From contig NZ_AGTR01000085.1 of assembly GCF_000235625.1 (NCBI RefSeq), positions 248,001 to 312,000 on the forward strand: a DNA stretch of 64,000 nt. The letters are read 5' to 3'. Origin of the DNA: Marinobacter manganoxydans MnI7-9 (lineage in GTDB: Bacteria > Pseudomonadota > Gammaproteobacteria > Pseudomonadales > Oleiphilaceae). The notes beneath the pieces were generated by a model. That model was not told the origin of the DNA and searched no databases. It saw nothing but the letters and a program-made list of their open reading frames with translations. Both the position numbers and the translations under genes were made by a program. Below, one piece after another: positions 50,662-60,570 of this stretch (positions are counted from its first letter, which is position 1; each line of letters begins with the position of its first letter).

Positions 50662-51321
50662 ATGGGCATGACTGAAAATCTGCTATCCACCAGCCAGTGG
50701 ATCATCACGCTGCTGCTTTTTCTGGTAATTCTTGTCCGGGCGGTGCGCTCCATTGACTGGCCAGCCTTACGCAAGGACAACGCGCTCCAGCACTCGTTCT
50801 TCGGCGCGGCCGTGGTGCTCGGATTCGTCTGGCAGCTGAGGGCAGGCATTTCTCCCGGCCTGGCCATCCACATTTTCGGGATCACGGTGATAACGCTGAT
50901 GCTGGGGTGGGCGCTTGCGGTGCTGGCGGGATTGCTGGCGCTGGTGATCACGGTCATTACCGGACGAGAACCCCTGATCATGTTTGCGGCCAACGGTCTG
51001 ATTACCGTGATGGTGCCTGCCATTGTCAGCCACGGAATCATGCTCTGGGAACGCCGGCGGGATTTCCGGAATTTCTTCGCCTATATCTTCTTCTGCGGGT
51101 TCTTCGGGGCCGGCATTTCCGTGGCAGCCGCCGGTGGTGTCATGTGCCTCATGCTATGGAGCAGTGGCGTCTATACGTTTGACCAACTGGTGCATGAGTA
51201 CATCCGTTACCTCCCGTTGTTCATGATTCCCGAGGGGTTCGTGAACGGCACCTTTGTGACCGGCCTCATGGTCTTCCATCCGGACCGGTTGACCACGCTG
51301 GACCAGAGACGCTACCGGTAG
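50662..51321 (+). CDS. CbiM-like energy-coupling factor permease family protein
   Basis: A 219-residue protein with six or seven hydrophobic segments. The core FVWQLRAGISPGLAIHIFGITVITLMLGW matches the CbiM-like group common in Pseudomonas relatives (shown in part). No CbiQ, CbiO or CbiN genes are adjacent, so it lacks the usual partners of a cobalt ECF importer. ATG 50662 is chosen; ATG 50668 is possible. It is 81 bp after the SulP gene. Confidence 0.82.
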   Translation: MGMTENLLSTSQWIITLLLFLVILVRAVRSIDWPALRKDNALQHSFFGAAVVLGFVWQLRAGISPGLAIHIFGITVITLMLGWALAVLAGLLALVITVITGREPLIMFAANGLITVMVPAIVSHGIMLWERRRDFRNFFAYIFFCGFFGAGISVAAAGGVMCLMLWSSGVYTFDQLVHEYIRYLPLFMIPEGFVNGTFVTGLMVFHPDRLTTLDQRRYR

Positions 51322-51332
51322 AGCTTTCCGGC

Positions 51333-53465
51333 TCAGAGGCCCTTGCCACTGGCGACAGCGGTGCTGAGCAGGTCGCCGGCCTTGCCGGAACGGGCCCTAC
51401 GCTGCCATTTCCTTGCCCAGCCCAGCACCTCGGTTGCCGGCATGGGGCGGGCGATCCCGTAGCCCTGCACGAAATTGCATCCCATCTGCCTCAGTGTTCG
51501 GGCGTGTTCCATGGTTTCAACGCCTTCGGCCAGAACCGGGTGGGCGAACCGCTGGGCCAGGAAGATCACGCTCTCAACGATGGCGCGGTCGCCGGCATCC
51601 TCAAGCATGTTGCGAACAAAACTCTGGTCGATCTTGATGATGTCCACCGGAAGCGTACGCAGATAAGTCAGGGATGAGAAACCGGTGCCAAAATCGTCCA
51701 GCGCCACCTGAAGGCCGAGGCTCTGGCAGCGCGCCAGAACGTTGCTGGCTCGCTGGGTGTCCTCCAGTGCAGTCGATTCAAGAACCTCCAGCGTGATCTG
51801 GCCGGGTGCCACCTCCGGGTGGCTGTGCAGGTAACTCTCCAGGTAGTCGGCAAATGAGCGGTCCATCAGGTGCGGAGCGCTGATGTTAATGCTTATCGCC
51901 AGATTCTCTCCCGCTTCCTTCCAGGCGTTCATCTGGTGAATGGCTTCTTTCAATACCCACTGTCCCAGTGGTACTTCCAGGTGACTATTTTCGACAATCG
52001 GAAGAAATTCGCCCGGTGAAACCAGCCCTTTCTGGGGGTGGTTCCAGCGGATCAGCGCCTCAAAACCGAAAAGCTCGCAATCCGTGACACGGATCTGGGG
52101 CTGGAAAAACAGCTCGAACTCCTCGTTTTCCAGGGCCCTGGAGATTTCCATCAACTGATTGCGCCGGTTCCGGCGATGCTCGTCCAGGCCGGGATCGAAC
52201 AAGTGATACTGATTGCGGCCTTTTTCCTTGGCGGAGTACATGGCCTGATCGGCATGCCGAATCAGACCTTCGGCGTCTGATCCATCTTCCGGGTAGCGGG
52301 TAATGCCGAGGCTGGCCGTGAGTGAAACATTCTGATCGCCCACCGTTACCGGATCGCCGACGGTGGCCAGAATGCGCTGGTAAACCGCTTCGTGGTTGTC
52401 ATCGCCCTGCAGCAGGAGGACAAATTCGTCGCCACCGATCCGGGCAACGGTGTCGCCGCTGCGCAGCGCACGGGTCAGTCGCTCGGCCAGGGTGCGCAGG
52501 GTCTGGTCACCGGCCGACTGCCCCCATTTGTCATTGATACCCTTGAAGCCGTCGAGGTCCAGATAGCACACCGACACGCTGCGATGTTGCCGGTCGGCGT
52601 GGCTGCGGGCTGTGCGCAGTCGCTCTTCCAGCAACTGGCGGTTGGGCAGGCCGGTCAGATCGTCGTAGTTGGCCGCCCGGTCGAGTTCGCGCGCATGGTT
52701 CTTGAGTGCGGTGATGTCCGAGAAGGCCGCCACATGGTAATACTGCCCGGGTTCTTCCAGATGCACGCGGCTGATGGATAGCAGTTCCACAAACTCTTCA
52801 CCGTTTTTCCGGCGGTTCCAGATTTCGCCCCGCCAGTGGTCGGTTTTCTCGATGGTACGCCACATGGACCGGTAGTATTCCCCGGAATGTCGGCCGGAGC
52901 TGAGAATCGCCGGGTTGAGGCCCAGAACCTCCTGCCGGCTATAGCCGGTAATCCGCGAAAACGCAGGATTCACATCCAGGATCCGGTTCGACTGGTCGGT
53001 GATCAGGATGGCTTCGTGGCTGCGGTCGAACACGCTGGCCGCGATCCGCAGGCCCCGCTCGCTGTTCTTCCTGTCGGAGATGTTGTTCTGAATGGCGATA
53101 TAACCAGGGTCAACGCCCTGCTCTGTACCTATCGGAACGCAATAGGTATGCACCCAGTAGGGCTGTCCGGCTTTGGTGTAGTGAAGAATGTCTTCTTCAA
53201 TGATTTCGGCCCGATGCAGCTTCTGGTTAATGCGCTTGATGGTTTCGGGGTCGGTGTCCGGCCCGTAAAGCACTTCCTTTGGGAGGCATCCGCGCACCTC
53301 CTCAAGCTGATACCCCGTGTGTTCCTCAAAGCTGGGGTTAACCCATTCAATGCGGCCGGCATCATCCAGCATCACCAGAAAATTGGGCGTAACCGCCGCA
53401 ACCATGGCCAGGCGCTTGGGGTCGATGTCTGAGGGTGGTGTAACCGTCGTGGGGGATCTGGGCAT
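51333..53465 (-). CDS. PAS-PAS-GGDEF-EAL c-di-GMP protein
   Basis: A 710-residue cytoplasmic protein. Two PAS domains (about 20-140 and 150-265) precede GGDEF (about 275-435, RIGGDEFVLLL) and EAL (about 450-695, GFEALIRWNHP, DDFGTGFSSL, AEGVET). Both catalytic motifs are intact, so it could make or degrade c-di-GMP. There is no membrane segment. It stands alone; the 166-bp gap on its upstream side holds no clear boxes, but a TGTGTAAATTTAC-like stretch lies near 53493. Confidence 0.93.
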   Translation of the reverse strand: MPRSPTTVTPPSDIDPKRLAMVAAVTPNFLVMLDDAGRIEWVNPSFEEHTGYQLEEVRGCLPKEVLYGPDTDPETIKRINQKLHRAEIIEEDILHYTKAGQPYWVHTYCVPIGTEQGVDPGYIAIQNNISDRKNSERGLRIAASVFDRSHEAILITDQSNRILDVNPAFSRITGYSRQEVLGLNPAILSSGRHSGEYYRSMWRTIEKTDHWRGEIWNRRKNGEEFVELLSISRVHLEEPGQYYHVAAFSDITALKNHARELDRAANYDDLTGLPNRQLLEERLRTARSHADRQHRSVSVCYLDLDGFKGINDKWGQSAGDQTLRTLAERLTRALRSGDTVARIGGDEFVLLLQGDDNHEAVYQRILATVGDPVTVGDQNVSLTASLGITRYPEDGSDAEGLIRHADQAMYSAKEKGRNQYHLFDPGLDEHRRNRRNQLMEISRALENEEFELFFQPQIRVTDCELFGFEALIRWNHPQKGLVSPGEFLPIVENSHLEVPLGQWVLKEAIHQMNAWKEAGENLAISINISAPHLMDRSFADYLESYLHSHPEVAPGQITLEVLESTALEDTQRASNVLARCQSLGLQVALDDFGTGFSSLTYLRTLPVDIIKIDQSFVRNMLEDAGDRAIVESVIFLAQRFAHPVLAEGVETMEHARTLRQMGCNFVQGYGIARPMPATEVLGWARKWQRRARSGKAGDLLSTAVASGKGL

Positions 53466-53631
53466 GAGAGTCAGTAACGTGTACTCCGGTGTGTAAATTT
53501 ACGAACTCTCCTCCCGTGAGACCTGTCGCAAATGTCGGGCATGCTACCGGAATAGCTCTGAAAAACCATGGGTAAATGGTCTAGGTGAATTGATAAATGT
53601 CAGTTTTGCGCCAAATACCTATGGGTATAGG

Positions 53632-54162
53632 TCAGCGCCAGCGCGAGTGCTTCTGGAGCTTTCGTTGCAGGGTACGTCGATGCATGTTCAGGGCGCGGGC
53701 GGTGGCAGAGACGTTGCCCTCGTTTTCGTTGAGAACCCGCTGGATGTGCTCCCACTCCATTTCCTCGACCGAGGGCGGCTCCGCCCGGAGATCCGGCGGC
53801 GCATCAATCGGCTCGAATCCGGCCAGCAGCTGGTTGACCGTTACCGGTTTGCACAGATAGTTCACCGCGCCGCGGCGCATGGCTTCGACCGCCGTGGCGA
53901 TACTGCCGTAACCGGTCAGCACCAGGATTTCCAGATCCGGATGCATGTCCAGAATCTCTGGCAGAAGCTGCAGGCCGCTTTCGCCGGCCAGGTTCAGATC
54001 CAGTACGCATCGGTGAAAGGTTCCCTCCAGCAGGGCGGTTTTTGCTTCCTGATGCCCGTGGGCAAGCTTCGCTTCGATGCCCCGGCGTCCGAGTGAGCGC
54101 TGAAGCACCTGCAGAAAGGCGTCATCGTCATCAATAAGCAGCCACGCCTGTTGTTTGCTCAC
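53632..54162 (-). CDS. RegA/PrrA/ActR-type response regulator
   Basis: A 176-residue regulator. The receiver has LLIDDDDAF, phospho-acceptor Asp55 (CVLDLNLAG) and LTGYGSIATAVEAMRRGA, and the short C-terminal domain is a Fis-type helix-turn-helix (NVSATARALNMHRRTLQRKL). The family controls redox and anaerobic genes with RegB. It overlaps the kinase gene by 4 nt. Confidence 0.93.
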   Translation of the reverse strand: MSKQQAWLLIDDDDAFLQVLQRSLGRRGIEAKLAHGHQEAKTALLEGTFHRCVLDLNLAGESGLQLLPEILDMHPDLEILVLTGYGSIATAVEAMRRGAVNYLCKPVTVNQLLAGFEPIDAPPDLRAEPPSVEEMEWEHIQRVLNENEGNVSATARALNMHRRTLQRKLQKHSRWR

Positions 54163-55457
54163 GCCTGTTCTCCCGCTAGGCCGTTGGTCGCTGCCGTTAT
54201 CGGCAGCTCTATGATGATGGTGGTACCGTCCGCACTACCCCGGGCTTTCAGTGTGCCTCCAAGACGCTGGATGGTGGCGTTGGAAAGGAAAAGGCCAACT
54301 CCGAGCCCATTCTCCGAACTGACCACCTTGTCCCCGAGCGTACCTTCCGGGGTGGATTCCAGGCCATCACCATGGTCCTCGACAACCAGTTCCAGCCGGC
54401 CATCGGCACCCTCACTGGCTGCAACGGCGACCCAGGACGGGCTGGCTGTTACTGCGTTGTCCAACACATTCAGAACGGCCTGATCAAGGGTGGCGTCCAC
54501 GGCAACCGGGCAGTCCGGCACAGGCTGACGCCATTCAATGGCGGCACCCGGCCAAAGCAGGGTAGCGGATTCCCGAAGACGTGCCACCCAGTCCCGGGCT
54601 GGCAGGGTTTCCAGTTGCGCGGTCTTGGCCTGCACGGCCGCCGAAGACAGCTGTTGCAGGTGGGTCGTGCACAGGCCCAGTTGACTTTCCATCAGTGCGA
54701 GGTCGTCGGTGATGGGGTCGCCGACCGGGGCAGCGGATTTCATTTCCTCCACCAGCAGCGTCATGGTGTTCAGCGGCGTCCCCAGGCGATGTGCCACTGC
54801 AGCAGCCGACAGTCCGAGGGCGATGATCTGCTCATCTCGCAGCAGGGTTTCCCGTATCTGTGCGAGCTGGGCCTGTTGCTGGCGCAGGCGACGTGCCAGG
54901 GCACCGACAACCAGCAGCAGGATGGCAGCGGTTGTGGCGAAGGTCACCCACATGCCGACCAGGTGTAACTGGGCCAGGTTGGCGTTGTGATGTCCATGGG
55001 TGACCGGCGTATGCCAGATCACCAGGGAGGTATAAACCGCAACGCCGGCGACGGTAACGGCAATGCTCTGGCCCAGTGGCAACAGCACAATGGCAACGGC
55101 GATAGGCAGCAGCAACAGGGAAACCAGGGGGTTGGTATAGCCGCCCGTCAGGTAAAGCCAGACTCCGATCAAAAGCAAATCGACAATCAGCACCAGGCTG
55201 ACGGCCTGTGTCGAGCGCGGTGGGCGACGGGTAAACCAGAGCCAGGCCAGGGTTGCCATAACCCCATAGGCGAGGGGCAGGATAACCGCTTCAGCCCGAT
55301 GGGCCAGGGTTACCATGGTTTCCGCCACGGCGATCGAAATAAGCTGCAGCGCAACAATAGCCAGACGCATGCCCAGCAGATAGCGGGCAGTCTGTTGAAA
55401 TCCGGTCTGTGAGTGGGTCAGCCATTCCATAGCGGGCATTCTAGCGTTTTTTTCCAT
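54159..55457 (-). CDS. RegB/PrrB-type redox sensor kinase
   Basis: A 432-residue kinase with about six N-terminal membrane spans. The quinone-binding-like GGYTNPLVSLLLLP is present, as in RegB. The H-box reads AHRLGTPLNTM (His223), where RegB has HELGTP, so the usual glutamate next to the histidine is an arginine. The HATPase has NVLDNAVTAS and ENGLGVGLFLS. There is no redox-active cysteine near the H-box. The start is uncertain: 55457, 55439 and 55430 are possible. It would sense quinol and pass signals to the overlapping RegA-type regulator. Confidence 0.9.
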   Translation of the reverse strand: MEKNARMPAMEWLTHSQTGFQQTARYLLGMRLAIVALQLISIAVAETMVTLAHRAEAVILPLAYGVMATLAWLWFTRRPPRSTQAVSLVLIVDLLLIGVWLYLTGGYTNPLVSLLLLPIAVAIVLLPLGQSIAVTVAGVAVYTSLVIWHTPVTHGHHNANLAQLHLVGMWVTFATTAAILLLVVGALARRLRQQQAQLAQIRETLLRDEQIIALGLSAAAVAHRLGTPLNTMTLLVEEMKSAAPVGDPITDDLALMESQLGLCTTHLQQLSSAAVQAKTAQLETLPARDWVARLRESATLLWPGAAIEWRQPVPDCPVAVDATLDQAVLNVLDNAVTASPSWVAVAASEGADGRLELVVEDHGDGLESTPEGTLGDKVVSSENGLGVGLFLSNATIQRLGGTLKARGSADGTTIIIELPITAATNGLAGEQA

Positions 55458-55568
55458 CGGGATACGCGGTAATACCTCCGAGGGGATGCGGCATTTGGTC
55501 TCAGGCGCTGGCGCCGGCTGATGTTTATGATTGGCGCCAACTATCAGAGCTGGTCAGGATAAGGTTGT

Positions 55569-57578
55569 ATGGCGACGGTAATTGGAACGCGTTTCATCGG
55601 ATTGTGTGCTGCGGGATTGGTTTCCTTGCCCGCCGGAGTGTTGGCCCAGGAGAGTTCTCCTGACTTGCCGGTCATTTATGTTACTGAGGGGCAGAGCATA
55701 GAAGAGGCCTCGAGTACGTTGGCTTCAGAGCCCGTTGAACGTTTGTCCTCTGATCCCTCAGTGTCGCTCTCCCGAATGGGAGGTCGCGGCCTGGAACCGG
55801 TGATTCGTGGTCAAAGCCAGGAGCGGGTGGATGTGCTTCTGGACGGTATTCGCGTTGAAGGGGCCTGCCCGAATCGCATGGATCCCCCAACCAGTCGCCT
55901 GAGTTCGGCACTGGCACCCTTGCTCGAGGTGCGCACCAGTAACCAGACCCTTCGCTGGGGCCCGATCACCGGTGGCCAGATTATTGCCACCACAGCAGCG
56001 CCAGTCTTCGATGATTCCGCCACCACAGGTCATTTGACGGTGGGCGGCGCGGACAACGGCAATGGCAAACTGGTCAATGGCAGTGCCGCAGTGGGGAGTG
56101 ACAGTGCCTGGCTTCGGCTCGCAGGCGGTTACGACGAGGCGGACGATTACGAGGACGGCGATGGCAACGAAGTGCGCAGCGCCTACAAGAACTCTGAGGC
56201 CCGCCTCGATGCTGCGTGGAAGGCGGATAACGGGTTCTATATCAAAGGCCTGGTAAGCCGTCAGGAGGAGCGGGACGTGAAATACGCCGGCTCCGGCATG
56301 GATGCGCCGAAAACCGATACCGACATCATGCGACTGGAGCTGGGCTCGCCCGTGGCCAACGGCAACTGGAACCTGCTGGCCTGGCAGGCCGATGTTGATC
56401 ACATCATGGATAATTTCAGTCTCCGTGAGTCCATGATGAAAATGCTGACCGATTCCGAGACCGAAACCCGGGGCCTCCGTCTGACCCTGGATCAGAGTCC
56501 GGATGCCAGAACAGACTGGGCCATTGGTGCGGATGTCGAGACCAATAACTGGCACGCCGAACGGTTTGGCGGCGCGAATCTGGATATGCTGACGTCGGTA
56601 CTCTGGCCCGACGTGGATCGAGACCGTTTCGGCCTCTTCGCTGAGCGCTTCTACCGGGTAACCCCGGCGTTAAAACTGGGTGGTGGCGTGCGCTACGATC
56701 GCGTGGAAATGTCCGCTGGGGCCGCCGATCAGGTGTTTGGTAGTGGCATGATGGCCATGTCTGCCGCCGATGCCTACGAGGCGATCTACGGCACTACCAA
56801 CACCGATGCGAGCGATGACAACTTCAGTGGCTTTGTAAGCAGCGATTGGCGGTTTTCTCCCATCCAGTCGCTGGTGGTTACGGCAAGCCATAGCGTCCGC
56901 AGCCCGGGCGTGACTGAACGCTACATTGCCAGCTGGAACAACATGGATCCGGCAAGACGCTGGGTAGGCAACCCTTCTCTCGACCCTGAGACGCATCGCA
57001 AGGTGGAAGTGGCGATGCCTGGCCAGAGCAACGGCTGGCACTGGCGCCCGGCCGTGTGGGTGGATCAGGTGGATGACTTCGTCCTGCGCACGCGCAATGT
57101 GGATCAGGTCAGCGTCTACCGCAATATCGATGCGCGGCTGATGGGTGTTGAGGCTCAGCTTGGGTGGAGCAACGGCACCTGGAGCACTAACAGCAGTCTG
57201 GCCTCGGTACGAGGTGAAAACCGTGACAAAAACAAACCCCTGCCGCAGATTCCGCCGGTGCAGTTTATTCAGACCCTTGGCTGGCAGCACATGGGCCATG
57301 GCATTGAACTGGAGTGGGTGCTGGCCCGCCGCCAGGACCGGGTGGATCTGGAGTCCGGCCAGGATCCCGGCACCTCGCCAGGCTACGGCGTACTGAACCT
57401 GTCCGGGAGCCACCCGCTCGCCGACTATCTGAGCATCAGCTGGGCAGTGGATAACCTGTTCGACAATACCTGGGCGCCCCACGTTAGCAGGGCCAATACT
57501 GATCCATTCAACCCCGAAGCCGTAAGAGTTAATGAGCCTGGCAGGACCCTGCGTGCCGCACTGACAGCCAGGTGGTAA
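55569..57578 (+). CDS. TonB-dependent copper receptor (OprC/NosA-like)
   Basis: A 669-residue outer-membrane receptor. A signal peptide ends at GVLAQE (about 27); a plug domain and barrel follow, ending in ALTARW. The motif GACPNRMDPPTSRLS (Cys100, Met104) is the copper-binding hallmark of OprC/NosA. Methionine clusters (SMMKML, GMMAMS) fit copper handling. It is divergent from the RegBA system, which controls copper-dependent respiratory enzymes in other bacteria. A perfect TTGGCGCCAA (55531-55540) lies 29 bp before the ATG. Confidence 0.9.
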   Translation: MATVIGTRFIGLCAAGLVSLPAGVLAQESSPDLPVIYVTEGQSIEEASSTLASEPVERLSSDPSVSLSRMGGRGLEPVIRGQSQERVDVLLDGIRVEGACPNRMDPPTSRLSSALAPLLEVRTSNQTLRWGPITGGQIIATTAAPVFDDSATTGHLTVGGADNGNGKLVNGSAAVGSDSAWLRLAGGYDEADDYEDGDGNEVRSAYKNSEARLDAAWKADNGFYIKGLVSRQEERDVKYAGSGMDAPKTDTDIMRLELGSPVANGNWNLLAWQADVDHIMDNFSLRESMMKMLTDSETETRGLRLTLDQSPDARTDWAIGADVETNNWHAERFGGANLDMLTSVLWPDVDRDRFGLFAERFYRVTPALKLGGGVRYDRVEMSAGAADQVFGSGMMAMSAADAYEAIYGTTNTDASDDNFSGFVSSDWRFSPIQSLVVTASHSVRSPGVTERYIASWNNMDPARRWVGNPSLDPETHRKVEVAMPGQSNGWHWRPAVWVDQVDDFVLRTRNVDQVSVYRNIDARLMGVEAQLGWSNGTWSTNSSLASVRGENRDKNKPLPQIPPVQFIQTLGWQHMGHGIELEWVLARRQDRVDLESGQDPGTSPGYGVLNLSGSHPLADYLSISWAVDNLFDNTWAPHVSRANTDPFNPEAVRVNEPGRTLRAALTARW

Positions 57579-57628
57579 GACCTTGCATGGCGGTTACCCG
57601 CTTCTCATAGCCGGCGGGTGACATTCTT

Positions 57629-57667
57629 GCCCCGGGTGGAACCAACTCCTCCAACCGGGGCTTTTTT
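57629..57667 (+). terminator. Rho-independent terminator after the copper receptor
   Basis: Stem GCCCCGG (57629-57635) with CCGGGGC (57655-57661), extended by TGGA/TCCA, then six T's (57662-57667). It separates the receptor gene from the arginine deiminase operon promoter. Confidence 0.92.
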
Positions 57668-57682
57668 ATGGTTGATTAAAAA

Positions 57683-57724
57683 TTGCGCTATCTCAATTCA
57701 GGAAGCGGCGGGCTGCACTATGCT
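57683..57724 (+). promoter_or_regulatory. FNR/ANR-like box and promoter of the arc operon
   Basis: TTGCGCTATCTCAA (57683-57696) keeps the invariant TTG-N8-CAA of the FNR/ANR site. TATGCT (57719-57724) is a good -10. The box is centred about 41.5 bp before the predicted start near 57731, the class II position used by ANR for the Pseudomonas arc operon. Confidence 0.6.
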
Positions 57725-57837
57725 GGCCTGATGCAGATCTGAACCAGTGGCCATCAGCCGCTGAGGCTGTGTTTGGCTTCTTGAGGTTCCCGGAAGGAAC
57801 CTGTCTGCACAATGCGGTTCAAGAAAGGAGACGCATC

Positions 57838-59286
57838 GTGACTGAAGACGAAAAATTGCCAGAAAATCCCGAAACCGACCTTGCTTCCCGATTTCCTACC
57901 GCCTACACCATTCTTTTCGGCCTCATTATTCTGGTGGCCGCCCTGACCTGGCTTATTCCGGCCGGGCAGTACGAGCGCGCCATGAATGAAGAGGTTGGTC
58001 GGGAAGTGGCAGTTCCGGGCACCTACCAGACCGTTGATCCGAATCCCCAGGGGTTCGTTGATGTCCTGATGGCACCCACAGCCGGGTTCTACGACCCCGA
58101 CAGTTACGTTGCCAATGCCATTGATGTTGCCATGTTTATACTGTTCCTGGGTGGTTTCCTCGGTGTGATGAATGCGACCGGAGCTATTGATACCGGCATT
58201 CGCAGCGCGATGCGGCATCTGAAAGGCCATGAGATCTGGATGATTCCGATACTGATGGTGCTCTTCGCCATCGGTGGCACCACCTACGGGATGGCAGAGG
58301 AGACCCTGGCTTTTTACGCCATTCTGATTCCCGTGATACTTGCGGCCGGCTACGACGCCGTTACAGGCGTTGCCATCATCCTGATCGGAGCCGGGATCGG
58401 CGTGTTGGGCTCAACCATCAACCCGTTCGCCACGGTGATTGCAGCCAATGCTGCTGGAATACCGTTCACCGACGGCATCGTGCTGCGTTTCATTCTGCTG
58501 ATCGGCGGCCTGTTGATCTGTATCGGCTACGTTATGCGATATGCCCATCGCGTAAAAACCGACCCCTCGCGCTCGGTGGTGGCAAAGCAATGGGCAGCGC
58601 ACAAGAAACTGTTTCTGCAGGGAGGTGACCAGGAGATTCACAGCGCCACCCTGACAACCACCCAGATTATTGCTCTGGTTATCTTTGCCCTGACCTTTGC
58701 CGTGATGATCTGGGGTGTGTCATCCCAGGGCTGGTGGATGGCCCGGATGGGCTCTCTGTTCTTTGGTGCAGCCATTGTGATCGGCATCATTGCACGACTG
58801 GGCGAAAAGAAACTGACCGGCAGTTTTGTCGATGGCGCCCGGGATCTGCTCGGGGTTGCCCTGGTGGTCGGCCTTGCCCGCGGCATCGTGGTGATCATGG
58901 AGCAGGGCATGATTGCCGATACCATCCTCCACAGCGCCGAAACCTCGCTGGGTGGCCTGCCGGAACTGGCCTTTATCAACCTGATGTTCTGGATCGAGGT
59001 GGGCATGAGTTTCTTCGTGCCGTCGTCCTCTGGCCTGGCCGTCCTGTCCATGCCGATCCTCGCGCCGCTGGCGGATTTTGCCAACGTCGGGCGGGATCTG
59101 GTGGTAACTGCCTATCAGTCTGCCAACGGTCTGGTGAACCTGATCAACCCCACCTTCGCGGTGGTGGTTGGCGGCCTTGCCATCGGGCGCGTGTCCTACG
59201 ATCGCTGGCTGGCCTTTATCTGGCCCTTGCTGCTTATTCTGACCGTGTTTATCACTGTGGTTATCAGCGTCGGCACACTTTTGTGA
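57838..59286 (+). CDS. YfcC/ArcD-like amino acid carrier
   Basis: A 482-residue protein with about 12 membrane spans of the C4-dicarboxylate/YfcC family. Pore-loop motifs MEQGMIADTILH and EVGMSFFVPSSSGLAVLSMP match that group. The GTG at 57838 has GGAG seven bases ahead; homology starts there. It is first in the arc operon, in the place of arcD, so arginine-ornithine exchange is the likely role. Confidence 0.9.
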   Translation: MTEDEKLPENPETDLASRFPTAYTILFGLIILVAALTWLIPAGQYERAMNEEVGREVAVPGTYQTVDPNPQGFVDVLMAPTAGFYDPDSYVANAIDVAMFILFLGGFLGVMNATGAIDTGIRSAMRHLKGHEIWMIPILMVLFAIGGTTYGMAEETLAFYAILIPVILAAGYDAVTGVAIILIGAGIGVLGSTINPFATVIAANAAGIPFTDGIVLRFILLIGGLLICIGYVMRYAHRVKTDPSRSVVAKQWAAHKKLFLQGGDQEIHSATLTTTQIIALVIFALTFAVMIWGVSSQGWWMARMGSLFFGAAIVIGIIARLGEKKLTGSFVDGARDLLGVALVVGLARGIVVIMEQGMIADTILHSAETSLGGLPELAFINLMFWIEVGMSFFVPSSSGLAVLSMPILAPLADFANVGRDLVVTAYQSANGLVNLINPTFAVVVGGLAIGRVSYDRWLAFIWPLLLILTVFITVVISVGTLL

Positions 59287-59322
59287 CCCCCGCTGTAACC
59301 CTGCGACAAAAGGAGTTTTGTC

Positions 59323-60552
59323 ATGTCTGAACAAACACTTGGAGTGCACTCTGAGACCGGGACCCTGCGCCAGGTCATCATCTGCCGGCCGGGGCTGGCG
59401 CACCGGCGGTTGACGCCGTCCAACTGCGATGCCCTGTTGTTCGATGATGTGTTCTGGGTCAAGCAGGCCCAGAAAGATCATGACGTGTTTGCCAGCGTGA
59501 TGCGTGGTCGGGGCGTGGAGGTGCTGGATGTCAACGAGTTGCTGGCGGAAACGCTGGCCATTCCCGAGGGACGTGCCTGGATTCTTGATCACCGGATCAA
59601 CTGGAACCATATCGGCGTGGGCATGGTGTCGGACCTGCGCGCCTGGATGGATGAACTGCCCGAGAAGGCGCTCGCCGAATTCCTGATTGGTGGTCTGGAG
59701 GTGGGGGATCTGCCATTCGATCCCGTCGGTCTGTTTGGCAACCACCTCGGGCGTTTCGGATTCGTGCTGCCGCCGCTGCCCAACTTCCTGTTCACCCGGG
59801 ATAACAGCGCCTGGGTGTATGGCGGGGTTACTCTCAACCCGATGTATTGGGTTGCCCGCAAGCCTGAGACCCTGCTGATGGCCGCTATCTACCGATTCCA
59901 CCCGAAATTCGCCGGCAAGGTGAACGTGCACTGGGGCGATCCTCTGGAAGATCATGGACTGGCAACCCTGGAGGGTGGGGACATCATGCCGCTGGGGAAC
60001 AGAACGGTTCTGGTAGGCATGGGCGAGCGATCCTCTCCCCAGGCCATCGGGCAACTGTCAAAAGCACTCTTTGATGGCGGAATGGTGGATCGGGTAATCG
60101 CCTGTCAACTGCCCAAAACCCGGTCGGCCATGCACCTGGACACCGTGTTTACCTTCTGTGGTGGCAACGTGGTCACTGCCTTCAAGGAAGTGGCGGATGC
60201 CGTGATCTGCTACGACCTGCGCCCCGGTGAGGGAGCAAAAACACTGGCGTTCAACCAGGATTCCCGGCATCTGTTCGAGGTGGTTGCTGAAATTCTCGGC
60301 TACCCGGCCCTGGAAGTCGTGGCAACCGGCGGCGACACGCCGGAAGAACGCGAGCGGGAACAGTGGAACGACGGCAACAATGTGCTGGCCCTGAGCCCTG
60401 GTGTGGTTGTCGGCTACGACCGCAACGACGATACCAACGCGGCGCTTTCGGCCGCGGGTATCGAGGTTCTGGCCATACCCGGTGCCGAGCTGGGACGTGG
60501 CCGGGGCGGGGGTCGGTGCATGAGTTGCCCGACCATCCGGGACGCGATCTGA
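59323..60552 (+). CDS. arcA: Arginine deiminase
   Basis: A 409-residue enzyme. The N-terminal [12 protein letters not shown] and FTRDN segments are typical, and the catalytic cysteine is Cys399 in [12 protein letters not shown]. It hydrolyses arginine to citrulline and ammonia, the first step of the deiminase pathway. AAAGGAG precedes the start, and arcB follows 18 bp later. Confidence 0.95.
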   Translation: MSEQTLGVHSETGTLRQVIICRPGLAHRRLTPSNCDALLFDDVFWVKQAQKDHDVFASVMRGRGVEVLDVNELLAETLAIPEGRAWILDHRINWNHIGVGMVSDLRAWMDELPEKALAEFLIGGLEVGDLPFDPVGLFGNHLGRFGFVLPPLPNFLFTRDNSAWVYGGVTLNPMYWVARKPETLLMAAIYRFHPKFAGKVNVHWGDPLEDHGLATLEGGDIMPLGNRTVLVGMGERSSPQAIGQLSKALFDGGMVDRVIACQLPKTRSAMHLDTVFTFCGGNVVTAFKEVADAVICYDLRPGEGAKTLAFNQDSRHLFEVVAEILGYPALEVVATGGDTPEEREREQWNDGNNVLALSPGVVVGYDRNDDTNAALSAAGIEVLAIPGAELGRGRGGGRCMSCPTIRDAI

Positions 60553-60570
60553 GAGCCAGGGAGAAACGTT

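Noticed and set aside
58720-60054. A 444-codon minus-strand frame over the arc operon
   Set aside because: Antisense to the carrier and arcA; its composition (Gln, His rich) is typical of shadow frames.
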